This document shows, piece by piece, positions 17,673 through 26,810 of a stretch of 64,000 nucleotides of DNA. Origin of the DNA: Pseudomonas fluorescens (lineage in GTDB: Bacteria > Pseudomonadota > Gammaproteobacteria > Pseudomonadales > Pseudomonadaceae); the NCBI RefSeq assembly GCF_902497895.1, contig NZ_CABVHQ010000022.1, forward strand, positions 24,818 through 88,817, given 5' to 3'. The notes below the pieces were generated by a model. The model was given only the letters and a program-made list of their open reading frames with translations. It was not told the DNA's origin and searched no databases. Each line of letters opens with the position of its first letter. Position 1 is the first letter of the stretch. Both the position numbers and the translations under genes were made by a program.

Positions 17673-18158
17673 ATGAAAAGCGTTGCGCAACTCCTGAAGT
17701 TAAAGGCCCGGCAAAACCAGCAGGTCCATACCATCGGCCCCGAGCAGATGGTGCTGGAAGCCCTGAAGGTGATGGCGGAAAAAAATGTCGGCGCGCTACC
17801 GGTGATCGAAAACGGCCAGGTGGTCGGCGTGATCAGCGAGCGCGACTACGCACGCAAGATCGTGCTCCAGGGACGCTCCTCGGTCGGCACCCCGGTCCGC
17901 GCGATCATGAGCGCGCCGGTGGTGACGGTGGACTCCAGCCAAAGCATCGAGCAGTGCATGGGCGTCATGACCGACAGCCACCTGCGCCACTTGCCGGTGG
18001 TGGACAACGGTCAGCTGCTGGGCCTGCTGTCCATTGGCGACCTGGTCAAGGAAGCCATCGTTGAACAGGCCGACCTGATCCGCCAGTTCGAACAGTATAT
18101 TCGCGGGGATTGGACTGACCTTTCCATCGAGCAGCACAGCCGTGACACGCGAGCCTGA
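17673..18158 (+). CDS. Tandem CBS-domain protein
   Basis: A 161-residue protein made almost only of two CBS motifs, about residues 16-70 (NVGALPVIENGQVVGVISERD) and 77-135 (LRHLPVVDNGQLLGLLSIGDL), with a short polar tail. Such free-standing pairs bind adenine nucleotides and regulate partners, or act as redox/energy sensors. It lies 44 bases downstream of nirD on the same strand and could be read through from the nirBD promoter. No partner is evident. It ends 8 bases before the end of the convergent integrase gene. Confidence 0.85.
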   Translation: MKSVAQLLKLKARQNQQVHTIGPEQMVLEALKVMAEKNVGALPVIENGQVVGVISERDYARKIVLQGRSSVGTPVRAIMSAPVVTVDSSQSIEQCMGVMTDSHLRHLPVVDNGQLLGLLSIGDLVKEAIVEQADLIRQFEQYIRGDWTDLSIEQHSRDTRA

Positions 18159-18166
18159 GAGGCCCT

Positions 18167-19123
18167 TCAAAGGTCGAACCGATCGATCGCCCTGCGCCGC
18201 TCGTTGTCATCCCGCACATCGTAATTCGCGGTGGTCTGGATGTTGCTGTGATGGGCGAGCTTTTGCGCGATCGACAAGTCGTGCTCTTCGATCACTCGGG
18301 TGATGAATGAACGCCGAAAATCATGGGGCATGATTTTCACCCCGACCTGGGCGCCGCGTTGCCGGGCAATGTAGTAAATCGCGTGCTTGGTAATGCGCTC
18401 ACGGGTGATATGACTGCCGCGGCGGATCCGGTTGAACAGAAATGGATCGTCCTCCTGCCCTTCGACCAGGTGCGAGCGGCGAAACTCCAGCCATGCATCC
18501 AGCTTGGCGAACGCCCAGGTGGGTGCGTATTTGATCAGCTCCTTGTTGCCTTTGCCGGTGACTCGCAAGCTGCGCTCATTGAAGTCGACCTGCTTGAGCT
18601 CCAGGTTCACCGACTCGGATTTGCGCATGCCTGAGCCATACAGGATCGCAATCACCGCGGCGTCCCGCAGTCCCTGGGGGCGTGGATCGGCGGCACAGAC
18701 CGCCATCAGGTCCTGAATCAGCGTGCGTTTGAGATTACGCCCCTGGGACAGGCGTGTGCCGGCGATGGGCTTGACCGAGCGCATTTTCAACAGATGGTCC
18801 TGGGTGATCAGGCTCAGGCGCCACGCTTCGTTCATCACCCCGCGCACAGCATTGACGTACAAGGATGAGGTGTTGGGTGCATAACCATCGGTACGCAAGG
18901 CCGCAACCAGGGCGATGACGTCGCCAGGTTGCAGGTCATGCCAGGGGATTTCTTCGATATTGACCTCGTCGAATCCCAGCCGGTCCGCGGCATCCTGCAG
19001 CACATAGCGCATGGTCAGCCGACTGGAAGGCGCCAGACGCGCCAGGTAGAGCGTCAGTGGATTCGCCTTGCCCTGGGTGGCGCTTGAGGTATTCGGTGAT
19101 TCGGTATCGGGTTGATCAATCAA
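18167..19123 (-). CDS. Tyrosine recombinase / site-specific integrase (lone)
   Basis: A 318-residue XerC/D-like enzyme with an N-terminal SAM-like core-binding region (about 25-120) and a complete catalytic set. R is in YGSGMRKSES (about 163-172), K in GKGNKE, HxxR in HDFRRSF, and the final H and Tyr nucleophile in LAHHSNIQTTANYD. No cargo genes, excisionase or clear attachment repeats flank it, so it is not obviously part of an integrated element. It may act at a distant chromosomal site or be a domesticated remnant. The start is an ATG preceded by a weak site, and a shorter start is possible. Confidence 0.85.
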   Translation of the reverse strand: MIDQPDTESPNTSSATQGKANPLTLYLARLAPSSRLTMRYVLQDAADRLGFDEVNIEEIPWHDLQPGDVIALVAALRTDGYAPNTSSLYVNAVRGVMNEAWRLSLITQDHLLKMRSVKPIAGTRLSQGRNLKRTLIQDLMAVCAADPRPQGLRDAAVIAILYGSGMRKSESVNLELKQVDFNERSLRVTGKGNKELIKYAPTWAFAKLDAWLEFRRSHLVEGQEDDPFLFNRIRRGSHITRERITKHAIYYIARQRGAQVGVKIMPHDFRRSFITRVIEEHDLSIAQKLAHHSNIQTTANYDVRDDNERRRAIDRFDL

Positions 19124-19166
19124 ACTGAACAGGCCTTAAATGAAAATAGCTCAACCTGCTAGTCCT

Positions 19167-19292
19167 GTAGGAGCAGCCGGGCGGCGTTCCGTTTGCTCGC
19201 GATGGACGTCAACGACAACGCGTGTTTTCTGAATAAACGCGCCGCCCTTGAGTCTTTCGCGAGCAAACGGAACGCCGCCCGGCTGCTCCTAC
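19167..19292. repeat. REP family III inverted pair
   Basis: Left arm GTAGGAGCAGCCGGGCGGC, right arm GCCGCCCGGCTGCTCCTAC. The arms are long and nearly perfect. It sits immediately upstream of the integrase gene. Confidence 0.85.
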
Positions 19293-19670
19293 AGGTGTTC
19301 AGGGCTTCAGACGGAACCCGTCATTCAGTTGAGCGAACTTAATGCAATAAAGGGTTTTTTCTCGGCAAAAAGTCGCCGTAGCGCAGACCCCGAACCTTAG
19401 CTGCCCGACACTCGGATATACAGCTTTTTGCCCGGTTTTTCCGATTTTCCGACCATTGCCCAGGCTAAAATCCCCGGTTAGCCAATGCCAAGGGTACATG
19501 CCATCGCTGTCGCCGAAAACTCTTGCACCCTCCTCTCTTGCAGAAAAAACCTACATATAAATCGGTAACCATCACCTATGAGCGTCCCCAGAGCGGCTCA
19601 TAATTACCCAGTAAAATCGACTTACAATAAATTTTCATGAGCTACTCGCCAAACCACTCCAGATGCCTCC

Positions 19671-19952
19671 ATGCCCGAAGATGACCCCCTTAGCGCACAG
19701 CCACGCCATGCCCCTCAGTTGCGCGAGGGCAACAACCCACTTGCCTGCCAGACTCTACTGCCCTTGCCCCAACTGAACAAACTGAGAGAGTTGCGTAATG
19801 CCCTGGTAGCACTCAAGGGACCGCTGGCGGAAAAACCGGGGTTGCGCGAGCGTATTGAATGGGGGCTTTTCAACAACGAAGCCAATGACCGGATGTTGGG
19901 CAAAGTGGTGTGCAGGCCGCTCGACTTGTGCCAGCCATCGGTACCCGATTAG
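19671..19952 (+). CDS. Hypothetical protein, 93 residues (doubtful)
   Basis: A small open frame with a plausible soluble sequence: hydrophobic heptads around LNKLRELRNALVAL (about residues 35-48) and ERIEWGLFNNEANDRML. No family is recognised and no strong ribosome site precedes the ATG. It lies in an otherwise gene-free 1-kb stretch (19124-20131) between the integrase and the HPP gene. It may be a real small gene, a decayed remnant or chance. Confidence 0.35.
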   Translation: MPEDDPLSAQPRHAPQLREGNNPLACQTLLPLPQLNKLRELRNALVALKGPLAEKPGLRERIEWGLFNNEANDRMLGKVVCRPLDLCQPSVPD

Positions 19953-20062
19953 AGCGGCGATACAGCAAAACTAATGAAGTTAAACCGCATTATTATGAAT
20001 TTGTAGAGGATGCCGTTCATCGGCACACTGTGCCGGTTCCTCCCCCAAATGCTGGAACGTTC

Positions 20063-20099
20063 AAAGGGCTCTCTGGTGCTCCAGAGGGCCCTTTTTTTT
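20063..20099 (+). terminator. Intrinsic terminator just upstream of the HPP gene
   Basis: An 11-bp stem GGGCTCTCTGG/CCAGAGGGCCC with one G-U pair and loop TGCT, followed by eight T. Only 32 bases separate it from the HPP start codon, too few for another promoter, so it looks like an attenuator rather than the end of an upstream gene. Confidence 0.85.
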
Positions 20100-20131
20100 G
20101 TCGGTTTTTTTGTCATTGGATCGTCTTCGCC

Positions 20132-20839
20132 ATGTTCGCTCGCTGGTTACCTGCCGCCATCAATACCCGCCCCGCCGAATGGAGTCGTGCCGCCATCGGC
20201 ATGTCCCTCGGGACTCTGTTCAGTGTCTGGTGCTGCGCGAAAGTGTTCGGGATGGGGGTTGCATTGCACCTGATCGGTCCGCTGGGCGCTTCGGCGGTGT
20301 TGCTGTTTGCCGTGTCCTCCGGCGCCCTGGCTCAGCCGTGGTCGATACTGGGTGGCTACTTTACTGCGGCGGTGGTTGCGCTGTTGGTGGCTCATGTGCT
20401 CGGTCGCGGCCTGGGCAGTGCTTGCCTGGCCGCCGGCATGGCGCTGATTCTGATGTGCTGGCTGCGCTGCCTGCATCCCCCGGCCGGAGCCCTGGCCCTG
20501 TTGCTGGTGCTGGCCGATCCGGCGACCATCGCCCTGGACTGGCTGGCCCTGGGCTCGGTCATGCTCAGCGCGTTATGCATGCTGTTCAGCGCGCTGGCCT
20601 ATAACAACCTGACGCGGATTCGCTACCCGAAAAGCCATAAAGAGAAGGTCCCGGTGATTCCCGCCGATCACCCACCCATAGACCCTGCAGGCATCACCGC
20701 CGAAGACTTGAAGCGCGCGCTGGAAGACATGCAAGAGTTCTTCGACGTGACCCCCGAGGACCTCGAACTGTTGATCCACGCCAGCGAACTGCACGCCAGG
20801 CGCCGCAGTATCGGTGAAGTGCTGTCCAGCCGGGTCTGA
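20132..20839 (+). CDS. HPP-family integral membrane protein
   Basis: A 235-residue protein. The first about 155 residues form four to five membrane segments with the family hallmarks: LIGPLGASAVLLFAV near the middle and CLHPPAGALAL, the His-Pro-Pro motif that names the family. The C-terminal part is soluble and acidic. I chose the ATG at 20132 because it gives the family N-terminus and because the terminator lies within any longer frame. No good ribosome site precedes it. HPP proteins from plants and cyanobacteria have been described as nitrite transporters; with nirBD 3 kb away that role is attractive but inferred. Confidence 0.85.
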   Translation: MFARWLPAAINTRPAEWSRAAIGMSLGTLFSVWCCAKVFGMGVALHLIGPLGASAVLLFAVSSGALAQPWSILGGYFTAAVVALLVAHVLGRGLGSACLAAGMALILMCWLRCLHPPAGALALLLVLADPATIALDWLALGSVMLSALCMLFSALAYNNLTRIRYPKSHKEKVPVIPADHPPIDPAGITAEDLKRALEDMQEFFDVTPEDLELLIHASELHARRRSIGEVLSSRV

Positions 20840-20989
20840 GCCTGTTGGTGCTTGTTCAGACAGGTGTCGTAACGGCCTGCGCAGACAGCCCGGTTGGGCT
20901 GAGAAGGGCTATTTGACAGCCGAATCGGCTGTGGCCCTTGCTTGGCCCGATGCCAGTCAGTCAGAAGTCTTGAGGCAAACATCGTACGT

Positions 20990-21119
20990 GTGGCGAGGGG
21001 GCTTGCCCCCGCTGGGTCGCGCAGCGGCCCTAAAACCTTCAACCACATTTTGTCAGGTACACCGCATGCACCGATTTTACGACTGCTGCGCAGCCGAGCG
21101 GGGGCAAGCCCCCTCGCCA
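20990..21119. repeat. REP family IV inverted pair
   Basis: GTGGCGAGGGGGCTTGCCCC and GGGGCAAGCCCCCTCGCCAC arms face each other. The inner part borrows family I sequence (ACGACTGCTGCGCAGCCGA). The same composite occurs at 54921. Confidence 0.85.
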
Positions 21120-21289
21120 CAAGGGACCGCGCTCGACTCAAGACAGTCTGCGAGACGCAGCCACCCTGCAAAAATGCACACCCAACCTGCAGTTATCCGG
21201 GTTGTACACGGCAAATTTGCACTGTTACGATCCGTCATCGTTCGCGCGCGAATACTTTTATAAAGAACAATAAAAGCAGGGAGTTAGTG

Positions 21290-22393
21290 ATGACTGCTCA
21301 GGTTTCATCTCAAGTGACACGGGACGTCGATGCCCAGAACGAAGTGCTGGCCCAGGTCCGCAACCATATCGGCCACCTGACCCTCAACCGCCCCGCCGGT
21401 CTCAATGCCATTACCCTGAACATGGTCCGCTGCCTGCAGCAGCAACTCGACGCCTGGGCCGCTGACCCGCAGGTGCATGCGGTGGTCCTGCGCGGTGCCG
21501 GCGAAAAGGCCTTCTGCGCTGGTGGCGACATCCGCTCGCTGTATGACAGCTTCAAAAACGGGCAAACCCTGCATCAGGAATTTTTCGTCGAGGAATACGC
21601 CCTCGACCTGGCTATCCACCACTACCCCAAACCGGTGCTGGCGCTGATGGACGGATTTGTTCTCGGCGGTGGCATGGGCCTGGTGCAAGGCGCGGACCTG
21701 CGGGTGGTCACCGAACGCAGCCGCCTGGCGATGCCGGAAGTGGCGATCGGTTATTTCCCGGACGTCGGCGGTAGCTATTTCCTGCCGCGCATCCCCGGTG
21801 AACTGGGGATCTACCTCGGCGTCAGCGGCGCGCAGATCCGCGCCGCCGATGCGCTCTATTGCGGGCTGGCCGACTGGTACCTGGAAAGCGCCCAGCTGAC
21901 CCTGCTCGATCAGCGCCTCGACAGCCTGCAGTGGCACGACACTGCGCTCAAGGATCTGCAAGGTCTTCTGGCCAAACTCGCCGTGCAACAACTGCCTGAT
22001 GCACCACTGCGAGCGCTGCGCCCGGCCATCGACCACTTCTTCGCCCTGCCCGATATGTCGAGCATCGCCTTGCAGTTGCGCGAAGTGACGGTCGCCGACA
22101 GCCACGAATGGGCCTTGGCCACCGCCAATCTGCTGGAAACCCGCTCGCCGCTGGCAATGGGCGTAACCTTGGAGATGCTGCGCCGTGGTCGCCATCTGAG
22201 CCTGGAAGCGTGCTTCGCCCTGGAGCTGCATCTGGACCGTCAGTGGTTCGAACGGGGTGACCTGATCGAAGGCGTGCGCGCCTTGCTGATTGACAAAGAC
22301 AAGACTCCGCGCTGGAACCCGCCGACCCTGCACGCCCTCGATGGCGGGCATGTCGCGAGTTTCTTCAGCGGTTTCGACACGAGTGGGAGCTGA
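21290..22393 (+). CDS. 3-hydroxyisobutyryl-CoA hydrolase / enoyl-CoA hydratase family
   Basis: A 367-residue crotonase-fold protein of the longer HIBYL-CoA hydrolase type. LNRPAGLNAIT lies at about 30-40, an oxyanion-hole GGDIR near 76-80, and GYFPDVGGSYFLPRIPGE around 155-172, a motif specific to hydrolases of this group. It should release 3-hydroxyisobutyrate in valine degradation. I chose the ATG at 21290 (MTAQVSS, GGGAG upstream) over a much longer frame that runs back through a REP pair. It is followed after three bases by an acyl-CoA dehydrogenase, so the two form an operon. Confidence 0.9.
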   Translation: MTAQVSSQVTRDVDAQNEVLAQVRNHIGHLTLNRPAGLNAITLNMVRCLQQQLDAWAADPQVHAVVLRGAGEKAFCAGGDIRSLYDSFKNGQTLHQEFFVEEYALDLAIHHYPKPVLALMDGFVLGGGMGLVQGADLRVVTERSRLAMPEVAIGYFPDVGGSYFLPRIPGELGIYLGVSGAQIRAADALYCGLADWYLESAQLTLLDQRLDSLQWHDTALKDLQGLLAKLAVQQLPDAPLRALRPAIDHFFALPDMSSIALQLREVTVADSHEWALATANLLETRSPLAMGVTLEMLRRGRHLSLEACFALELHLDRQWFERGDLIEGVRALLIDKDKTPRWNPPTLHALDGGHVASFFSGFDTSGS

Positions 22394-22396
22394 GCC

Positions 22397-23548
22397 ATGC
22401 ACGACCTTGAATTGAGTGAAGAGCAAGTCATGATCCGCGACATGGCCCGGGACTTTGCCCGCCGTGAAATCGCGCCGCACGCCCAGGCCTGGGAAAAGGC
22501 CGGCTGGATCGATGACGCCCTGGTGGCGAAGATGGGCGAGCTGGGCTTGCTCGGCATGGTGGTCCCCGAGGAATGGGGCGGCACCTATGTCGATTACGTT
22601 GCCTATGCCCTGGCGGTGGAAGAAATCTCCGCCGGTGACGGCGCCACCGGGGCCTTGATGAGCATCCACAATTCGGTGGGCTGCGGGCCGGTGATGAATT
22701 ACGGGACCGAAGCGCAGAAACAGACCTGGCTGCCGGATCTGGCCAGCGGCCAGGCCATCGGCTGCTTCGCCCTGACCGAACCCCAGGCCGGTTCCGAAGC
22801 CCACAACCTGCGCACCCGCGCCGAGTTGCGCGACGGCCAGTGGGTGATCAACGGCGCCAAGCAATTCGTCAGCAATGGCAAACGGGCCAAGCTGGCCATT
22901 GTGTTTGCGGTGACTGATCCGGATCTGGGTAAAAAGGGTATTTCCGCGTTCCTGGTGCCGACCGACACCCCGGGTTTCATCGTCGACCGGACCGAACACA
23001 AGATGGGCATCCGCGCTTCGGACACCTGCGCCGTGACCCTCAACCAATGCACCATTCCCGAAGCCAACCTGCTGGGTGAACGCGGCAAGGGCCTGGCGAT
23101 TGCCTTGTCCAATCTGGAAGGCGGTCGAATCGGTATCGCCGCACAAGCCCTGGGCATTGCTCGTGCGGCCTTTGAAGCAGCGCTGGCCTACGCCCGCGAT
23201 CGGGTGCAGTTCGACAAACCGATCATCGAGCACCAGAGCATCGCCAACCTGCTGGCGGACATGCACACCCGCCTGAACGCGGCGCGCCTGTTGATTTTGC
23301 ACGCGGCGCGGCTGCGCAGCGCCGGCAAACCCTGCCTGTCGGAAGCCTCACAGGCCAAGCTGTTTGCCTCGGAAATGGCGGAAAAGGTCTGTTCTTCGGC
23401 GATCCAGATCCACGGCGGTTACGGTTATCTGGAAGATTATCCGGTGGAGCGCTACTACCGCGATGCGCGGATTACCCAGATTTATGAAGGGTCGAGCGAG
23501 ATACAGCGGATGGTGATTGCGCGGGATTTGAAGAACTATCAGATCTGA
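22397..23548 (+). CDS. Acyl-CoA dehydrogenase, isobutyryl-CoA type
   Basis: A 383-residue flavoenzyme of normal length. [11 protein letters not shown] (about 130-140) binds FAD/substrate, and the C-terminal signature [21 protein letters not shown] (about 341-361) with a catalytic Glu in [11 protein letters not shown] is present. The neighbouring HIBYL-CoA hydrolase gene points to isobutyryl-CoA (valine) as substrate; 2-methylbutyryl-CoA is also possible. A REP pair follows the stop, where it meets the convergent isoleucine-type cluster. Confidence 0.9.
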   Translation: MHDLELSEEQVMIRDMARDFARREIAPHAQAWEKAGWIDDALVAKMGELGLLGMVVPEEWGGTYVDYVAYALAVEEISAGDGATGALMSIHNSVGCGPVMNYGTEAQKQTWLPDLASGQAIGCFALTEPQAGSEAHNLRTRAELRDGQWVINGAKQFVSNGKRAKLAIVFAVTDPDLGKKGISAFLVPTDTPGFIVDRTEHKMGIRASDTCAVTLNQCTIPEANLLGERGKGLAIALSNLEGGRIGIAAQALGIARAAFEAALAYARDRVQFDKPIIEHQSIANLLADMHTRLNAARLLILHAARLRSAGKPCLSEASQAKLFASEMAEKVCSSAIQIHGGYGYLEDYPVERYYRDARITQIYEGSSEIQRMVIARDLKNYQI

Positions 23549-23551
23549 AGC

Positions 23552-23653
23552 AAAAGATCGCAGCCTATCGGCAGCTCCTACGGGATTTGCGTACACCCGG
23601 TATTAACGGGTGAACGCGGTCGGTGTAGGAGCTGCCGCAGGCTGCGATCTTTT
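23552..23653. repeat. REP family II inverted pair
   Basis: AAAAGATCGCAGCC and GGCTGCGATCTTTT arms face each other between two convergent operons, where the hairpin may help end transcription from both. Confidence 0.85.
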
Positions 23654-23665
23654 CAAGGCACCAAT

Positions 23666-24439
23666 TTACTTCCCTTTAAACTGCGCCGCACGCTTGTCGA
23701 TAAACGCCGCCATCCCTTCCTTGCGATCTTCGATGGCAAATGCCGCATGGAACACCCGGCGTTCGAAACGCACGCCTTCGGACAGGCTGACTTCAAAGGC
23801 GCGATTCACGCTTTCCTTGACCATCATCGCGATCGGCAGGGATTTGCTGGCGATCACCGCCGCCACTTTCAGCGCCTCTTCAAGCAGTTCATCCACCGGC
23901 ACGATGCGCGCCACGATCCCGGCGCGTTCGGCTTCCACCGCATCGATCAAGCGCCCGCTCAGGCACATCTCCATGGCCTTGGCCTTGCCCACTGCGCGGG
24001 TCAGGCGCTGGGTGCCGCCCATGCCCGGCAGTACGCCGAGGTTGATTTCCGGCTGGCCGAATCTGGCGTTGTCGCCGGCCAGGATGAAGTCGCACATCAA
24101 CGCCAGCTCACAGCCACCACCCAGGGCAAACCCGGCGACCGCGGCGATGATCGGCTTGCGGCGGTTGGCCACTCGATCACTGTCGCTGAACAGATCGTCG
24201 AGGTAGATCTGCGGATAGGTCAGCTCGGCCATTTCCTTGATGTCGGCACCGGCGGCGAAGGCCTTCTTCGACCCCGTGAGCACGATACAGCCGATTTCGG
24301 GGTTGGCTTCCAGGCCATCCAGGGCCTGGTTCAACTCGCTGACGATCTGCGCATTCAGCGCATTCAAGGCTTGTGGGCGGTTGAGGGTAATCAGACCGAC
24401 GCGGCCGTGGATTTCCAACAAAATCGTTTCATAGCTCAT
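23666..24439 (-). CDS. Enoyl-CoA hydratase (crotonase)
   Basis: A 257-residue crotonase of standard length. [11 protein letters not shown] at about 18-28, [11 protein letters not shown] near 63-73 (oxyanion loop) and the catalytic-Glu region [18 protein letters not shown] near 130-147 are all in place. It should hydrate an unsaturated acyl-CoA such as tiglyl-CoA. I chose the internal ATG at 24439 (MSYETILLE) over a longer frame that would overlap the acyl-CoA dehydrogenase gene. It is the last gene of a five-gene minus-strand cluster. Confidence 0.92.
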   Translation of the reverse strand: MSYETILLEIHGRVGLITLNRPQALNALNAQIVSELNQALDGLEANPEIGCIVLTGSKKAFAAGADIKEMAELTYPQIYLDDLFSDSDRVANRRKPIIAAVAGFALGGGCELALMCDFILAGDNARFGQPEINLGVLPGMGGTQRLTRAVGKAKAMEMCLSGRLIDAVEAERAGIVARIVPVDELLEEALKVAAVIASKSLPIAMMVKESVNRAFEVSLSEGVRFERRVFHAAFAIEDRKEGMAAFIDKRAAQFKGK

Positions 24440-24467
24440 GAATAGTTCCTGATTCAACGGTAGAGAT

Positions 24468-25595
24468 TCAAAGATTGCGCGAAATAACCATGCGCTGAAT
24501 GTCGCTGGTGCCTTCGTAGATCTGGCAGACGCGCACATCGCGGTAAATGCGTTCCAACGGGAAGTCGCTCAAATAGCCATAGCCACCGAGGGTTTGCAAG
24601 GCTGAAGAACAGACCTTCTCGGCCATCTCCGAGGCGAACAGCTTGGCCATCGACGCTTCCACCAGCGCCGGCTTGCCGCTGTCGCGCAGGGCCGCGGCGT
24701 AATGCACCATCTGCCGGGCGACGGCAATCTGGGTGGCCATGTCTGCCAGGCGAAAGGCCACGGCCTGGTGCTCGATCAGGGTCTTGCCGAAACTTTCCCG
24801 CTCGCGGGCATAGTCACGGGCCGCTTCAAACGCGGCGCGGGCCATGCCCACCGATTGCGAGGCAATGCCGACACGCCCGCCTTCGAGGTTGGCCAGGGCG
24901 ATCCTGTAGCCTTCACCCTCCTCGCCCAGGCGATTGGCGACCGGCACTTTCACGTCCTCGAACAGAATCTGGCAGGTGTCCGAGGCATGCTGGCCGAGTT
25001 TGTCTTCGATCCGCGCGACCTTGTAGCCCGGCGTGTCGGTCGGCACGATAAACGCGCTGATGCCGCGTTTGCCGGCACTTGGATCGGTCACCGCAAACAC
25101 AATCACCACCCCGGCGTTTTGCCCGGAAGTGATGAACTGTTTGCAGCCATTGAGTACGTAGTGGTCGCCGTTCAGCCGGGCCCGGGTTTTCAGGCCGCTG
25201 GCGTCGGAGCCGGCCTGGGGTTCGGTCAGGGCAAAGGCCCCGAGCATCGCGCCGCTGGCCAGGGGTTTGAGGAATTGCTCTTTCTGTTGATCGTTGCCGT
25301 ACTTGAGGATCGGTACGCAACCCACCGAGTTGTGCACGCTCATGATGGTCGAGCAGGCGCCGTCACCGGCGGCGATTTCTTCCAGGGCCATGGCGTAGGC
25401 CAGATAACCGGTGTCGCACCCGCCCCATTGCTCCGGCACCAACATGCCGAAAAAACCCAGCGCGGCCATCTCACCGATAGCTTCCTTGGGGAAGCGATGT
25501 TCGCGATCCCACTCGGCAGCGAAGGGTTTCAGGCGTTCCTGGGCGAACTGCCGGGCCGCTTCGCTGATCTGCAGTTGTTCGTCATTGGGGAGCAT
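24468..25595 (-). CDS. Acyl-CoA dehydrogenase (short/branched-chain type)
   Basis: A 375-residue acyl-CoA dehydrogenase with [12 protein letters not shown] (about 123-134), a C-terminal [21 protein letters not shown] block and [11 protein letters not shown] with the catalytic Glu. It is related to, but clearly distinct from, the acyl-CoA dehydrogenase at 22397. By position between hydratase and thiolase it probably handles 2-methylbutyryl-CoA or another short acyl-CoA. It starts ten bases after the thiolase stop. Confidence 0.9.
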   Translation of the reverse strand: MLPNDEQLQISEAARQFAQERLKPFAAEWDREHRFPKEAIGEMAALGFFGMLVPEQWGGCDTGYLAYAMALEEIAAGDGACSTIMSVHNSVGCVPILKYGNDQQKEQFLKPLASGAMLGAFALTEPQAGSDASGLKTRARLNGDHYVLNGCKQFITSGQNAGVVIVFAVTDPSAGKRGISAFIVPTDTPGYKVARIEDKLGQHASDTCQILFEDVKVPVANRLGEEGEGYRIALANLEGGRVGIASQSVGMARAAFEAARDYARERESFGKTLIEHQAVAFRLADMATQIAVARQMVHYAAALRDSGKPALVEASMAKLFASEMAEKVCSSALQTLGGYGYLSDFPLERIYRDVRVCQIYEGTSDIQRMVISRNL

Positions 25596-25604
25596 AAGGA
25601 TTCC

Positions 25605-26798
25605 TTAATACAAAACTTCAACAGCCATGGCCGTGGCTTCGCCGCCGCCGATGCAGATGGCCGCCACGCCTCGATGCAGGCCTTTCTGGCGCAGGGCCGA
25701 AAGCAGCGTCACCAGAATCCGTGCACCGGATGCGCCTATCGGGTGGCCCAGGGCGCAGGCGCCGCCGTGGATGTTGACCTTTTCATGGGGGATTTCCAGT
25801 TTGCTCATGGTCACCAGACTGACCACCGCAAACGCTTCGTTGACCTCGAACAGCTCGACTTCATCCAGCGACCAGCCGGTCTTGTCCATCAGCTTCTTGA
25901 TAGCCCCGACCGGTGCCACCGGGAACAGGCCCGGCGTATCGGCGAACGCCGCATGGCCGTGAATCACCGCCAGTGGCTTGAGGCCACGGTTTTGCGCCTC
26001 GGAGCGACGCATCAAGAGCAATGCCGCGGCGCCGTCGGAAATCGAACTGGAGTTGGCCGCGGTCACCGTACCGCCTTCGCGGAACGCCGGTTTCAGACTG
26101 CCGATCTTGTCCAGCCTGGCTTTGGGCGGTTGCTCATCGTCGATGATCAGCTTCTGCTCTTTGCCGACCATGACCTGCAATGAGACGATCTCGGCGGCGA
26201 AACTGCCGTCGTTGATGGCCTGCTGGGCACGAGTCGTCGACTCAATGGCAAACGCATCCTGGGCTTCGCGAGTGAAACCGTTGGCTTGCGCGCAATCCTC
26301 GGCAAAGGTGCCCATCAGGCGGCCCTTGTCGTAGGCATCTTCCAGGCCGTCGAGGAACATATGGTCGATGACCTGGCCATGGCCCATGCGGTAGCCGCTA
26401 CGGGCGCGGTCCAGCAGGTACGGTGCGTTGGACATGCTTTCCATGCCGCCGGCAATCACCACCTCGGCGCTGCCGGCAACAAGCATGTCGTGGGCCAGGA
26501 TGGCCGCTTCCATGCCGGAACCGCACATTTTGTTCAGGGTGGTGCAGCGGGTCGACTTGTCGAGGCCGGCACCCAGTGCCGCCTGGCGCGCAGGCGCCTG
26601 GCCGAGACCGGCCGGGAGTACGCAGCCGAACAACACTTCGTCTACAGCCTCGGGGGCAACGCCGGAGCGCTCAACAGCGGCGCGAATCGCGGCGGCACCC
26701 AGTTGCGGCGCGGTGAGGCTTTTCAGTTCGCCCTGGAAAGCGCCCATCGGGGTGCGGACGGCGCTGACGATAACAATCGGATCGTTGGAAATTGTCAT
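25605..26798 (-). CDS. Acetyl-CoA C-acyltransferase (thiolase)
   Basis: A 397-residue thiolase with the active-site Cys in NKMCGSGMEAA (about 88-98), EVNEAFAV near 350, the His-bearing GGACALGHPIGASGAR (about 350-365) and the second Cys in AICIGGGEA at the end. It cleaves a 3-ketoacyl-CoA, here probably 2-methylacetoacetyl-CoA to acetyl-CoA and propionyl-CoA. It lies 12 bases behind the dehydrogenase gene upstream. Confidence 0.93.
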   Translation of the reverse strand: MTISNDPIVIVSAVRTPMGAFQGELKSLTAPQLGAAAIRAAVERSGVAPEAVDEVLFGCVLPAGLGQAPARQAALGAGLDKSTRCTTLNKMCGSGMEAAILAHDMLVAGSAEVVIAGGMESMSNAPYLLDRARSGYRMGHGQVIDHMFLDGLEDAYDKGRLMGTFAEDCAQANGFTREAQDAFAIESTTRAQQAINDGSFAAEIVSLQVMVGKEQKLIIDDEQPPKARLDKIGSLKPAFREGGTVTAANSSSISDGAAALLLMRRSEAQNRGLKPLAVIHGHAAFADTPGLFPVAPVGAIKKLMDKTGWSLDEVELFEVNEAFAVVSLVTMSKLEIPHEKVNIHGGACALGHPIGASGARILVTLLSALRQKGLHRGVAAICIGGGEATAMAVEVLY

Positions 26799-26810
26799 GA
26801 CAAATTCTCC

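Noticed and set aside
19299..19499. 66-codon minus-strand frame upstream of the integrase
   Set aside because: No ribosome site or family; its end overlaps the REP edge.
20011..20035. ANTAR hairpins before the HPP gene
   Set aside because: Hairpins exist but their loops are five bases and lack the A1/G4 hexamer pattern, so ANTAR control is not claimed here.
18167..20839. Integrated genomic island bounded by the integrase
   Set aside because: No tRNA, no direct repeats that look like attachment sites, and no cargo; only repeats and one membrane protein gene.
21305..23302. Long open frame (665 codons) opposite the valine catabolism genes
   Set aside because: It spans two genuine genes and their junction on the other strand; no family resemblance.
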